Source: Kineococcus rhizosphaerae (GTDB lineage: Bacteria; Actinomycetota; Actinomycetes; Actinomycetales; Kineococcaceae). From it: a stretch of DNA of 64,000 nucleotides. The notes beneath the pieces were generated by a model, which was given only the letters and a program-made list of their open reading frames with translations, did not search any database and was not told the origin of the DNA. The translations under genes and the position numbers were made by a program. Where the stretch lies: assembly GCF_003002055.1 (NCBI RefSeq), contig NZ_PVZF01000007.1, positions 62,001 to 126,000 on the forward strand, in the 5' to 3' direction. Within the stretch, counting starts at the first letter, position 1. Each line of letters begins with the position of its first letter. Positions 44,229 to 52,854 of this stretch are shown here, piece after piece.

Positions 44229-45830
44229 ATGACCTCGTCCGGGCCCCGGCTGCGTCGCGCGTGGCGCGACGCCGGGCTGCGCCGCAAGCTCAACGCGCTC
44301 ACCGCCGTGGCCGTGCTGGCGGTCGCGGCCCTGTCGGCGCTGACCGTGGACGTCCTGCGCGACACCACCGCCACGACCACCGAACTCACCCGGGTGAACG
44401 CGGCGACCCGCGCGACGCTGGAAGCCGACATGGCCCACGACGCCCTGCGCGGCAACGTGCTGCAGGCGTTGCTGTTCCCCGCCGGGGACCAGTACGCCGA
44501 AGCCCGCGACGGTGGTGCGGAGGCGGCGCAGGGGCTCACCGGTGAGCTCGCCGGCGTCCGCGGGGCCCACCTCGGGGCGGCCGTCGACGCCGCCCTCGAC
44601 GCCGCGGACCCCGCCGTCGCGGCCTACGTCAGCGCCGGTCAGGACCTCATCGCGCTGGCCGGGCAGGACCCCGCGGGCGCCCGGGCCGCCTACACCGCCT
44701 TCCTGGCGAGGTTCACCGAGGTCGAGCGGCTGCTGCCGCAGGTCGCGGACGCGGTCCGCGCCCGGGCGCAGGCGCAGACGCAGACGGTCGCCGCGGTCCG
44801 GGCCCGCAGCGTCCGCGTCCTGGCCGTCGTCGCCCCGGCCACGGTCCTGGCCGCGTTGTTCGTGGCCTGGCAGGTCACCCGCAGCGTGGTCGAACCGCTG
44901 AACGGCGTGGCCCGGGTCGCTGCCGCCCTCCGCGCCGGCGACCTCACCGAACGCGCCCGTCCCCGGGCCCGCGACGAGGTCGGCCTGGTCGGTGCGGCCC
45001 TCGACGACGCCCTCGACTCCCTGTCCGCCCTCGTCGACGGCATCGGCGGCACCGCCGACCGCCTCGAAGGGGCCTCGGGCCGGCTCAGCGCCACCGCCGT
45101 CGAGATCCAGCGGGCGGGCGAACGGTCCACGCGCCTGGCGTCGTCGGCCGTCGCCGAGGCCCACCGGGCGCGCGACGCCGCCGACGGGATGGCCGCCGCC
45201 GGCGAGCAGATGGTGGCCGTGATCGCTCAGGTCTCGGCCAGCGCGCTGACGTCGCGGGACGTCGCCGAGCAGGCCGTCGCCGCCGCCGCCGCGACGTCGT
45301 CGGTGATGGACCGGCTCGCCGGGTCCAGCCAGCGGATCGGCGCGGTGGTGCAGTCCATCGCGGGCATCGCGGCGCAGACGAACCTGCTGGCCCTGAACGC
45401 GACCATCGAGGCCGCCCGCGCCGGGGACGCCGGCCGCGGTTTCGCCGTCGTCGCCGGTGAGGTGAAGACGCTGGCCCGGGAGACGGCGACGGCCACCGAG
45501 GAGATCACCCGGACCGTGGAGGCCCTGCAGCAGGACAGCGTCGACGCCCGTCGGCAGATCGACGAGATCACCGACGTCATCGACCGGATGTCCCGCTTCC
45601 AGACCGACATCGCCGCCGCCGCCGACGAGCAGGGCCACGTGAGCGCGGACAACAGCGACCGGGTGTCGCGGGTCGCGCAGTCCACGCGCAGCTCGGTCGA
45701 CGACCTGACGACGCTGGCCACCAGCGTGGGGGAGACCGCCGACCGCGGTCGCTCCACGGGCGAGGCCGCGCAGGACGTGGCGGCGCTGACCGCCGACCTG
45801 CGGACCGCGGTCGGCCGGTTCCGGGTCTGA
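44229..45830 (+). CDS. Methyl-accepting chemotaxis protein
   Basis: 533 residues from ATG 44229. One N-terminal membrane segment ([20 protein letters not shown]) and a second near residue 200 ([18 protein letters not shown]) flank a periplasmic helical sensor domain. A HAMP domain follows ([25 protein letters not shown]), then the cytoplasmic signalling coiled coil with the hairpin tip [20 protein letters not shown]. It is full length. It should feed CheA/CheY signalling, and the che operon lies at 56151-60038. The ligand is unknown. Confidence 0.9.
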   Translation: MTSSGPRLRRAWRDAGLRRKLNALTAVAVLAVAALSALTVDVLRDTTATTTELTRVNAATRATLEADMAHDALRGNVLQALLFPAGDQYAEARDGGAEAAQGLTGELAGVRGAHLGAAVDAALDAADPAVAAYVSAGQDLIALAGQDPAGARAAYTAFLARFTEVERLLPQVADAVRARAQAQTQTVAAVRARSVRVLAVVAPATVLAALFVAWQVTRSVVEPLNGVARVAAALRAGDLTERARPRARDEVGLVGAALDDALDSLSALVDGIGGTADRLEGASGRLSATAVEIQRAGERSTRLASSAVAEAHRARDAADGMAAAGEQMVAVIAQVSASALTSRDVAEQAVAAAAATSSVMDRLAGSSQRIGAVVQSIAGIAAQTNLLALNATIEAARAGDAGRGFAVVAGEVKTLARETATATEEITRTVEALQQDSVDARRQIDEITDVIDRMSRFQTDIAAAADEQGHVSADNSDRVSRVAQSTRSSVDDLTTLATSVGETADRGRSTGEAAQDVAALTADLRTAVGRFRV

Positions 45831-45844
45831 CGCGCCCCACCCGA

Positions 45845-45884
45845 CCACCACCGCGATCAAGGAATCCATCGTGGTGATCAAGGA
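45845..45884. repeat. Left array of the 21-bp repeat (two units, inverted)
   Basis: CCACCGCGATCAAGGAATCC (45848-45867) is the exact complement of a 20-bp segment in the right array (46979-46998). A second degenerate unit (GTGGTGATCAAGGACTACC) follows with 21-bp spacing. It lies immediately after the stop of the DUF559-like gene. Confidence 0.75.
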
Positions 45885-46712
45885 CTACCACTTCCGTGGT
45901 CTCCCGTTCCACGGCAACCCGAGCAGGTTCCCGACCGCTTCTTCGAAGTGCTGCCTGCACCCGAGGACGTCACCCTTGCCGACGACGAGGACCTCCCAGC
46001 CGACGCTGCGCAGGTGGTCCCGGCGCCGCTGGTCGTGCCGGCGGTCGGCGGCGCTGTCGTGGTGCTCGATCCCGTCGTACTCGACGGCCTTGCGCAGGTG
46101 CGGCCACCCCATGTCGAGGCGGTAGGGCCGTCCCACCCCCGGCCGCCGGACCGGGACCTGCGTCTGCGGCGGTTCGAACCCCGCGTCGACGATCCGCAGC
46201 CGGGTGCACGACTCGAGCTCCGACTCAGCCCCCGGGTCGGCCATCTCGACCAGTGCGCGGGCCTGCGCCACGAACCGGTGCCCGCGCGCGCTGCGCAACC
46301 GTTCCAGCAGTTTCACGCGATCCAGGACCTCCTGCGCCGCAGCCTGGTCGAGAGTGGCCAGCGCCACCGGGCGGGACGCGAAGCGCGCGACGTCGAGCAA
46401 GGTCCGATCCAGGTCGGTGACGGGGAGGCCGTCCAGGACGGTCACGTCGTGGAACAGTTCCGCGACGTACGGGCGAACACCGGCGCGGGAGACCGGTTCG
46501 GTGCCGAAGGGGACCGTGACCTCCAGCGCGAAGGTCGCGTCCTGCTCGAACGGCATCCGGACGTCGAACCCGTGCAGGCGTGCGGCCGTGCGGCGGGAGA
46601 ACGCCGCCCCGGGTGGCAGGTGGGGGACGAGGAGTTCTCGGCGGTGGGCCTCGTCGACCGAGAGGTCGCTCAGCAGGGCGCGACGGTGACGGGTGGACGG
46701 CGGGGTGGGCAC
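45885..46712 (-). CDS. DUF559 / AbiEi-like protein with C-terminal endonuclease-type domain
   Basis: 275 residues if started at GTG 46712; the frame is open further upstream and the start is uncertain. The N-terminal part (FSRRTAARLHGFDVRMPFEQ, VTVLDGLPVTDLDRTLLDVAR) resembles AbiEi-type antitoxin or actinobacterial 'type IV TA AbiEi family' proteins. The C-terminal part (LDMGWPHLRKAVEYDGIEHHDSAADRRHDQRRRDHLRSVGWEVL) matches DUF559/Vsr-like PD-(D/E)XK folds (D-x(n)-E-Y-D-G). Function is unknown. The gene is flanked by inverted arrays of a 21-bp repeat, so it may sit on an invertible or mobile cassette. Confidence 0.7.
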   Translation of the reverse strand: MPTPPSTRHRRALLSDLSVDEAHRRELLVPHLPPGAAFSRRTAARLHGFDVRMPFEQDATFALEVTVPFGTEPVSRAGVRPYVAELFHDVTVLDGLPVTDLDRTLLDVARFASRPVALATLDQAAAQEVLDRVKLLERLRSARGHRFVAQARALVEMADPGAESELESCTRLRIVDAGFEPPQTQVPVRRPGVGRPYRLDMGWPHLRKAVEYDGIEHHDSAADRRHDQRRRDHLRSVGWEVLVVGKGDVLGCRQHFEEAVGNLLGLPWNGRPRKW

Positions 46713-46877
46713 GCCGCAACCCTGTTCGTCACGCGGCGCCGGTGGGGCTGTTCGAGACGCGCCTGTGGACGAGGGTGTGTCGTCCACCGCCACGACGTCC
46801 TCGATCGCGACGCAGGGGTGCTGCGCCGTCACGCAGGGACTCCTCGTCGACACCGCCGAGGCCGCCGCCTCGCCCGC

Positions 46878-47019
46878 TCCTCGACCGCGGTGGTGCGGTC
46901 CTCGATCGCGGTGGCGCGGTCCTCGACCGCGGTGGTGGGTTCCTTGATCGCGGTGGTGGGTTCCTTGATCGCGGTGGCGGATTCCTTGATCGCGGTGGCG
47001 GATTCCTTGATCGCGGAGG
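46878..47019. repeat. Right array of the 21-bp repeat (6.6 units)
   Basis: Six full 21-bp units and one partial unit with the core TCCTTGATCGCGGTGG (early units read TCCTCGACCGCGGTGG). Units start at 46878, 46899, 46920, 46941, 46962, 46983 and 47004. The array ends just before the ribosome-binding site of the dehydrogenase gene at 47033. Translated on the minus strand it gives a TAIKESA-type heptapeptide repeat. Inverted units occur at 45845-45884. Confidence 0.85.
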
Positions 47020-47032
47020 GGAGGATGGGCGG

Positions 47033-48070
47033 GTGGACACACCTCCCGCCTCCGTCCCCACCCCCGAACCCGAATCCGAACCCGCCCTCGAACCCGACCC
47101 CGCGCTCCTCGTCGTCCCCGTCGGCAGCTCCCCCGACACCGCGGCGCTGCCCGGGACGGTGGAGGTCGTCGCCCCCGACGACCCCGCGCTGCCCGGCGCC
47201 CTCGCCCGCGCGGACGGGCTCGTGGTGTGGGACGGGTCGCACCCCGGGGTGGAACGGGCGTGGCGGGCGGCCGACCCGCGACGGCTGCGGTGGGTGCACA
47301 CCTCCAGCGCGGGCCCGGACCGGCTCCTGTTCCCGGCCCTGCGGGCCCACCCGAGCGTGCTCACGTGCAGCCGCGGGGTCCTCGACACCGACATCGCCGA
47401 GTACGTCCTGGCGTGCGTCCTGGGTTTCCTGAAGGACCTGCCGACGACGGTCCGGCTGCAGGGGCAGCACCGGTGGCAGCACCGCCTGACCCGCGGTCTG
47501 GCGGGCCGGCGCGTCCTCGTCGTCGGGGCCGGTTCCATCGGGACCCGGGTGGCGCAGGTGTTCTCCGTCCTCGGCGCGCACGTCGACGGCGTGGTGCGCT
47601 CGCCGAGGCCGGCGCGGGCCCCGTTCGGGGCCCTGCACGGACCGGGAGAGCTGGCGGACGTCGTCGCCGGGTACGACGTGGTGGTCGTCACCGCACCCCT
47701 GACGGACGCGACCCGGGGGCTGCTCGGCGCCGCGGTCGTGGACCGGGTGCGGCCGGGCGCGATCGTCGTGAACGTGGGCCGCGGGCCCGTCGTGGACGCC
47801 GGGGCGCTGCGGCGGGGGCTGCTGGAGGGCCGCCTCGGGGGCGTCGCGCTCGACGTGTGGGACGTCGAGCCGCTGCCCGCCGACAGCCCGTGGTGGGACA
47901 CCCCCGGCGCGCTGGTCTCCCCGCACCTGGCGGGCGACGCCGAGGGTTTCGCCGAGCGCCTCGAGGTGCTGCTGCGCGAGCAGGCGCGCCGGTTCGTGGC
48001 CGGTGAGGAGCTCCTGCACGTCGTCGACAAGGAGCACGGTTACGCGATCACCCCTAGTCTCACGACGTGA
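47033..48070 (+). CDS. D-2-hydroxyacid dehydrogenase
   Basis: 345 residues from GTG 47033 behind GGAGGGGAGGA. After a Pro/Glu-rich N-terminus of about 25 residues comes the standard fold: VHTSSAGPDRL, NAD-binding GAGSIGTRVAQV, catalytic Arg in NVGRGPVVD, Glu in DVWDVEPLP and His in SPHLAGD. It should reduce a 2-keto acid to a D-2-hydroxyacid, or the reverse, with NAD(P)H. The substrate is undefined. The stop overlaps the next start (GTGA), so it is cotranslated with the lipid-kinase-like gene. The 21-bp array immediately upstream could influence its promoter. Confidence 0.85.
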   Translation: MDTPPASVPTPEPESEPALEPDPALLVVPVGSSPDTAALPGTVEVVAPDDPALPGALARADGLVVWDGSHPGVERAWRAADPRRLRWVHTSSAGPDRLLFPALRAHPSVLTCSRGVLDTDIAEYVLACVLGFLKDLPTTVRLQGQHRWQHRLTRGLAGRRVLVVGAGSIGTRVAQVFSVLGAHVDGVVRSPRPARAPFGALHGPGELADVVAGYDVVVVTAPLTDATRGLLGAAVVDRVRPGAIVVNVGRGPVVDAGALRRGLLEGRLGGVALDVWDVEPLPADSPWWDTPGALVSPHLAGDAEGFAERLEVLLREQARRFVAGEELLHVVDKEHGYAITPSLTT

Positions 48071-48933
48071 GCGAGCTGAGCCGTGTCGTCGTGGTCCTCA
48101 ACCCGAACAGCACGGGGGACGGACCGTCGAACGCGCGCGGCCTGCGCGACGAGCTCGACGGCGTGGTGGACGTCGAACTGGTCGAGACGCAGCACGCCGG
48201 GCACGCCGAGGACCTCGCGCGCGACGCCGTCCGGCAGGACCCGGGGACCCTCGTCGTGTCCGCCAGCGGGGACGGCGGCTACCACGAGGTCGTCAACGGG
48301 GTGTTCGACGCAGGGCGGGGCATGGCGGCCGTGCTGCCCTCGGGGAACGCCAACGACCACGCCACCGCGGTGCAGGAACGTCCACTGGGGGAGGCGATCC
48401 GGGCGGTCGTCGGCGGCGAGCCGGTGACCCGCATGGACCTGCTGGAGGTCAGCGGCGCCGGTCGGCGCAGGGTCGCCCACTCCTACGCCGGGGTCGGGAT
48501 CACCCCCGTCGCGGCTGCGGCGCTCAACGAGCACGACCTCGACGCCGTCAAGGAGGCGCAACTGGTCGTCCGCGCGTTCTGGAGGTACCGGCCGCTGACG
48601 ATCACCCACGACGGCAACGACATCAGCATCGACAGCCTCGTGTTCGCGAACATCGACCGGATGGCCAAGTACGCGCAGCTGGCCGAGGGCTCCGCCCCCG
48701 ACGACGGCCGGTACGAGACGCTGCTCATCCCGCACCGCAGCAAACTCCGCCTGGTCCTGGACTTCACGCGCGTCCTGCGCGGGGCGCACCCGGTGCGCTC
48801 GCGCTCGGAACCGTACGAGTTCACGACCCACACCCCGATGCCGCTGCAGCTCGACGGCGAGGTCTTCCACGTCGACGCCGGGTCGTCGGTGACGGTGCGC
48901 TGCCTACCGCGGGCCCTGCGCACCGTCCTCTGA
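48067..48933 (+). CDS. Diacylglycerol/lipid kinase catalytic-domain protein
   Basis: 288 residues from GTG 48067, coupled to the dehydrogenase stop. The DAGK_cat domain shows VVVVLNPNSTGDGPSNARGL, the nucleotide loop VSASGDGGYHEVVNGVFD (variant of GGDGTxxEVxNG) and VLPSGNANDHA. A C-terminal beta domain with HTPMPLQLDGEVFHVDAG is typical of YegS/DgkB-like kinases. It probably phosphorylates a lipid or related alcohol using ATP. Its last 30 bp overlap the convergent nucleotidyltransferase gene. Confidence 0.82.
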   Translation: MSELSRVVVVLNPNSTGDGPSNARGLRDELDGVVDVELVETQHAGHAEDLARDAVRQDPGTLVVSASGDGGYHEVVNGVFDAGRGMAAVLPSGNANDHATAVQERPLGEAIRAVVGGEPVTRMDLLEVSGAGRRRVAHSYAGVGITPVAAAALNEHDLDAVKEAQLVVRAFWRYRPLTITHDGNDISIDSLVFANIDRMAKYAQLAEGSAPDDGRYETLLIPHRSKLRLVLDFTRVLRGAHPVRSRSEPYEFTTHTPMPLQLDGEVFHVDAGSSVTVRCLPRALRTVL

Positions 48934-49710
48934 GACGACGGCGAGGGTCTCGGCGAGGAGCCCGGCGGCGCCGTCCAGCGCCGGTCCCGGGTCGAGGGCG
49001 AACACCTCCTGGGCGCGACGGGCGAAGCCCCTCGGGCTGCGGGGCAACGAGTCCGTCGCCGCGACCGCGCCCTTCTCGTTGAGCACGAAGCGGCCCGCGT
49101 CGGCGTGCAGCGCGTGCACGCACAGCAGGACGACCCGGAACGCGCACGCCGCGACGTAGGCCCGGTCACCGCGCGGGACGGCCTTGGCCGCGCCGCCGAG
49201 CAGGAACCGCGCCTCGTCGAGCCGGCCCACCACGGCGGTCCGCAACGCGGGTGAGAAACCCTGCAGCCGCGACGCCGCCAGTTCCCCGGAGGGGTCGGCC
49301 AGCAGCACCCCGTGGAACAGTTCCCCCGCGTAGGTGGTCCCGGGGAAACCCAGCGGGTGACCGACCTGGAAGTGCCAGTCGAAGGTCCCCGCGAGCGCGC
49401 CGGAGCAGCTCGCCCGGACGCGGTCGACGTCGCGGTAGATCCAGTCGACGGCGGCGCCGTCCACGCGCAGCCACCCGCCGCCGTCCACCCACGGTCCCCA
49501 CCCGCCGGGTTCGGTGACCGCGGCCGGCACCTGGGACAGCTCGTCCACGAGCGCCTGCAACCGGGCGGTGTCCAGGGGTGGGCGGTAGTACAGGCCGAGG
49601 TCGGTGTCGGAGTCGGGCCGGTGCTCGCCGCGGGCGCGGCTGCCGCCGAGGCTCACCCCGACGATCCCGGGGACCTGCACGAGCCGGGCGGCGACGTCGA
49701 CGGGTTCCAC
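48904..49710 (-). CDS. Nucleotidyltransferase-fold protein
   Basis: 268 residues from GTG 49710. The polymerase-beta-type nucleotidyltransferase signature is clear: VSLGGSRARGEHRPDSDTDLGLYY (G-S-x10-D-x-D), with the third acid in AAVDWIYRD. The C-terminal part is helical and resembles a HEPN-like or substrate-binding bundle (RLDEARFLLGGAAKAVPRGD, AACAFRVVLLCVHALHADAG). Single-protein nucleotidyltransferases of this type include aminoglycoside adenylyltransferase-like enzymes. I cannot assign the substrate. It overlaps convergently with the kinase-like gene. Confidence 0.78.
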   Translation of the reverse strand: MEPVDVAARLVQVPGIVGVSLGGSRARGEHRPDSDTDLGLYYRPPLDTARLQALVDELSQVPAAVTEPGGWGPWVDGGGWLRVDGAAVDWIYRDVDRVRASCSGALAGTFDWHFQVGHPLGFPGTTYAGELFHGVLLADPSGELAASRLQGFSPALRTAVVGRLDEARFLLGGAAKAVPRGDRAYVAACAFRVVLLCVHALHADAGRFVLNEKGAVAATDSLPRSPRGFARRAQEVFALDPGPALDGAAGLLAETLAVVSEDGAQGPR

Positions 49711-49753
49711 CCTGCGATCCTGCTCCCGGACCGGGTGGGGTCGTCCACCGGTT

Positions 49754-50539
49754 TCAGCTCAGGAAAGCGGCCACGAGGCCGGAGGCGGCGGGCCGGAACT
49801 CCTCGAGGTAGCCGTGGCGGGCGCCGGGCAGGACGTGCAGGTGCGCGCCGGGGACGCGGCCGGCGAGCAGTTCGGCGTTCGCGACGGGGGTCATGGCGTC
49901 GTCGGCACCGTGCAGGACGAGCGTGGGGGCGCTGATGCGTGCCAGCAGGTCCCAGCCGTCGTGGCCGGTGCTGGCCGCGTGGTGGGCGCGGCGCACGCGG
50001 GGGCTGCCGGTGGGCAGGAACCGGCGGGCGACGTCCGGGTGCGCGGCGCTCCAGGCGGGGGTGAAGAACAGGTCGAGCAGGCCGTCGCGGCCCTGCGGGC
50101 TGGAGCTGAACCGCAGGGTCCGGTCGACCTGCGGGTCGCGGGCGACCTCGTGGGGCCCGCCGGGTCCGCTCGCGGCGAGGACGAGGCGGTCGACGCGCCC
50201 GGGGTGGTGGGCGGCGAGGACGGTCGCGACGCGCCCGCCCATGGAGAACCCGTGGACGTGGGCGCGCTCGAGGCCGAGGGCGTCGAGGACGGCGACGGCG
50301 TCGGCGGCGAACAGCGCGGTGGTCCAGGGGCCGGGTTCGGCCTGCGAGGCGCCGGTCCCGCGGGTGTGGACGACGGCGGTGCGGAACGCGGGCGCGAGGT
50401 CGGCGGCCAGCCCGGCGCACACGTCCGGCCCCAGCGACTGGCCGGGCAGCAGCAGGACCGTCGGGTCCTCGTCGCGGCCGGCCACGTCGGCCGCCACGTG
50501 GCCGCCGTCGACGGGCACGAGCAGGCGGCGGGACGACAT
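49754..50539 (-). CDS. Alpha/beta hydrolase
   Basis: 261 residues from ATG 50539. Standard alpha/beta hydrolase: oxyanion/lid region LLLPGQSLGPDVC, nucleophile elbow GFSMGG, acid in LHGADDAMTPVANAE and His in PGARHGYLEEF. No signal peptide. Related to 3-oxoadipate enol-lactonase/haloperoxidase-type hydrolases, without enough to name a substrate. It is 10 bp downstream of the diguanylate cyclase gene on the same strand and probably cotranscribed. Confidence 0.85.
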   Translation of the reverse strand: MSSRRLLVPVDGGHVAADVAGRDEDPTVLLLPGQSLGPDVCAGLAADLAPAFRTAVVHTRGTGASQAEPGPWTTALFAADAVAVLDALGLERAHVHGFSMGGRVATVLAAHHPGRVDRLVLAASGPGGPHEVARDPQVDRTLRFSSSPQGRDGLLDLFFTPAWSAAHPDVARRFLPTGSPRVRRAHHAASTGHDGWDLLARISAPTLVLHGADDAMTPVANAELLAGRVPGAHLHVLPGARHGYLEEFRPAASGLVAAFLS

Positions 50540-50549
50540 CCGCGGGAGG

Positions 50550-52184
50550 TTACCGATCGGCCGCGGCGGACTCGCGGTGGGCCCGCTTGACGACGTACAT
50601 CCGAGCGTCGGCGGCGGCCAGGAGCGCTTCGACGACCTCCTCGACGGGGTCGGTCGCGGCGGTGGGGAGCGCGGCGAGCAGACGGCGGGGGTCCTCGCGC
50701 ACGGCGCCGATGCTCGCGGTGGCCCGCCACGGCCGCCCGGCGACCGGCAGGGGGTCGAGGAGGGCCGCGCCGAGCCGGTCGGCGACGGCGTGCGCGTCGG
50801 CCCCGGGGTCGGTGACGAGGACGGCGAACTCGTCGCCGCCCCAGCGGGCCGCGCAGTCGTCGTCGCGCACGCAGGTCCGCAGGCGGGCCGCGACGCCGCG
50901 CAGGAGGTCGTCGCCGGCGGCGTGGCCCAGGGTGTCGTTGACGAGCTTGAACCGGTCGAGGTCGACGAAGGCGACGACGAGGGGGACCCCGGTCCGCAGC
51001 GAGGAGCGCACGGCCTCGGCCGTGCGCTCGGCGAACCGGCGGCGGTTCTCCAGCCCGGTGAGGGGGTCGACGTGCGCGACGGCGTCGAGCAGGCCCCGCT
51101 GGTGCTCGGCGACGGCGAGCAGCCGGCGGTGGTCGTCGAGGGCGACGACCTGGCGGACCACCACGAGGACGACCATGACCAGCCCGGCGACGAGGACGAA
51201 GCGGTCGGGGTGGACCCACAGCCGGGTGACGCCCACGGCGGCGGCGGGGACCACCGCGGCGCAGGGCACGATCCACGCCCACGACCCCGCCGACGGGGTC
51301 CGCAGCCGGGGGTGCCCCCCGGGGGTCAGCCGGGCGCCGACGGCGAACAGGCCGAACGCGGCGATCCACCCGAAGTCGGCGAGGCCGCCGGTGCGGTAGC
51401 TGCCGGTGGCGACCACGCCGTAGAAGTAGACGGCGTCCGACAGGGCCATCGCGGTGGCGGCGGCCAGGCACAGGAGCCCGACGCGGGAGACCCGCAACCG
51501 GACCAGCTGGATGATCGTCACGGTGAGGAACACGACGTCCATCACGGGGTAGACGAGCGGGACGAGGAGGTCGGTCAGGGGGTACGGGGCGACGCGGACG
51601 GCCTCGGCGAGCCAGCCGACCCAGACGACGGTGAGCAGCGCGGTGCCGAGCAGGAGCCCGTCGAGGGTGGCGGCGATCCCCAGGTGGGAGCGGCCCCAGA
51701 CCCACAGGTGCAGCAGCCCCGAGGCGACGGAGAGCACGGAGAACACGACGAAGGGGCCGTCGGCCCAGGTGGTGGCGCCCGAGATGAGGTGCAGGCAGTC
51801 CTGCACGGCGTACAGCCCCTGCCCCACCCCCCAGGCCAGGCACGCGCACCCGAGCAGCACCCAGGGGGCGCGGACCCAGCCGGTCAGGCGCCGGTGCCGG
51901 CCGGGCACCAGGAGGCACGCGCCGGCGACGAGGGCGGCCACGGCCTCGGTGACGCCGAAGAGGGTCAGGGCGCCGTCGCTGCCGCGGCCGAGGAGGGCCT
52001 GCGCGACGGCGACCGCGACCAGGACGGCCGCGAGGACACCGAGGTCCACGCCGAGGCGGCCCGCGGCCCCCGGCGCGTGGGCCTCGCTGGAACGTCCCCG
52101 CACGTCCTGCTGATCGTCACGTCCGGGCCCGGACTGGACACCCCTCACCCGTCGGCCCGTCCTCTCACCCGTCCGGCGCACCAC
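50550..52184 (-). CDS. Membrane diguanylate cyclase (GGDEF)
   Basis: Up to 544 residues from GTG 52184; several in-frame GTGs between there and 52040 leave the start uncertain. About ten membrane segments (LGVLAAVLVAVAVAQALL onward) fill the first 340 residues. The C-terminal GGDEF domain is canonical: DPLTGLENRRRF, AFVDLDRFKLVNDTLGHAAGD, RWGGDEFAVL. An inhibitory I-site RDDD lies five residues before the GGDEF motif. It should make c-di-GMP with product inhibition, opposing the EAL proteins of this region. Confidence 0.87.
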   Translation of the reverse strand: MVRRTGERTGRRVRGVQSGPGRDDQQDVRGRSSEAHAPGAAGRLGVDLGVLAAVLVAVAVAQALLGRGSDGALTLFGVTEAVAALVAGACLLVPGRHRRLTGWVRAPWVLLGCACLAWGVGQGLYAVQDCLHLISGATTWADGPFVVFSVLSVASGLLHLWVWGRSHLGIAATLDGLLLGTALLTVVWVGWLAEAVRVAPYPLTDLLVPLVYPVMDVVFLTVTIIQLVRLRVSRVGLLCLAAATAMALSDAVYFYGVVATGSYRTGGLADFGWIAAFGLFAVGARLTPGGHPRLRTPSAGSWAWIVPCAAVVPAAAVGVTRLWVHPDRFVLVAGLVMVVLVVVRQVVALDDHRRLLAVAEHQRGLLDAVAHVDPLTGLENRRRFAERTAEAVRSSLRTGVPLVVAFVDLDRFKLVNDTLGHAAGDDLLRGVAARLRTCVRDDDCAARWGGDEFAVLVTDPGADAHAVADRLGAALLDPLPVAGRPWRATASIGAVREDPRRLLAALPTAATDPVEEVVEALLAAADARMYVVKRAHRESAAADR

Positions 52185-52193
52185 GGACGCGGG

Positions 52194-52583
52194 TCAGTCG
52201 GGGACGTCACCCGCGGCCGGCGGGCGCATGAGCCCCAGCAGCGGGCCGGTGAGCAGCCGCTGGCGCACGAGGGCGGCCGAGACGAGGAGGACCACGATGG
52301 CCAGGAAGCCCAGGGGCCAGAAGTTCAGCAGGAACGCCGCGGCCAGCAGCGCGAGGACCGCGACGACGGGGACCGCCAGGGGCATCCGGTTGTACCAGCG
52401 CGGTTGCAGCACGGCGGCGGCGTACCACCAGGCGACGGCGGCGACGCGCTCGTCGGGGTGCCGGCGGCCCTGCCGGGCCAGGGCGAGGACGTCCTCGCGG
52501 TCCTCCTTGGGCAGGGTGTGGAACGCCCGGAGCGCCGTCGCCCGCCGCTGGGGGGTCATCTCCGGACCCACGACCGCACTCAC
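52194..52583 (-). CDS. Small membrane protein of unknown function
   Basis: 129 residues from GTG 52583 (GGGAG eight bases upstream); ATG 52560 is an alternative. The N-terminal half is soluble (QRRATALRAFHTLPKEDRED) and the C-terminal half has two adjacent hydrophobic segments (LAVPVVAVLALLAAAFLLNF and LGFLAIVVLLVSAALV). No family recognised. It lies just after tRNA-Ser on the same strand. Confidence 0.6.
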   Translation of the reverse strand: MSAVVGPEMTPQRRATALRAFHTLPKEDREDVLALARQGRRHPDERVAAVAWWYAAAVLQPRWYNRMPLAVPVVAVLALLAAAFLLNFWPLGFLAIVVLLVSAALVRQRLLTGPLLGLMRPPAAGDVPD

Positions 52584-52612
52584 CGTTCCGACTCCCGTCG
52601 TTCGTCCGCTGG

Positions 52613-52705
52613 CGGAGGGCATGGGATTCGAACCCATGAGGAAGGAGTGGGTACCTCCCTAGCGGTTTTCAAGACCGCCGCCTTCAACCACTCGGCCAGC
52701 CCTCC
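52613..52705 (-). tRNA. tRNA-Ser (anticodon UGA)
   Basis: Minus-strand cloverleaf: acceptor GGAGGGC pairs with GCCCTCC, discriminator G; anticodon stem GCGGT/ACCGC around loop CTTGAAA (anticodon TGA); a long variable arm; T-loop GGTTCGAATCC. The length of 93 nt and the extended variable arm are typical of class II serine tRNA. CCA is not encoded. Confidence 0.93.
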
Positions 52706-52854
52706 CTGCGCGGCCCAGTCTACGGACCCGCGGGCCGGCGACCCGCCCGACCGCGTCCTTCCCCCGGGCAGGCGACGGCACGGAGCGGGGTTGACGGTGC
52801 GGGCCGCCCGTGAACACTGGAGCGCGTGCCCCGCGATCGGCCGAGGGACCGCCC

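Noticed and set aside
52613-52705. tRNA-Ser as an integration site for a genomic island
   Set aside because: No integrase gene nearby and no direct repeat of the tRNA 3' end was seen in the window.
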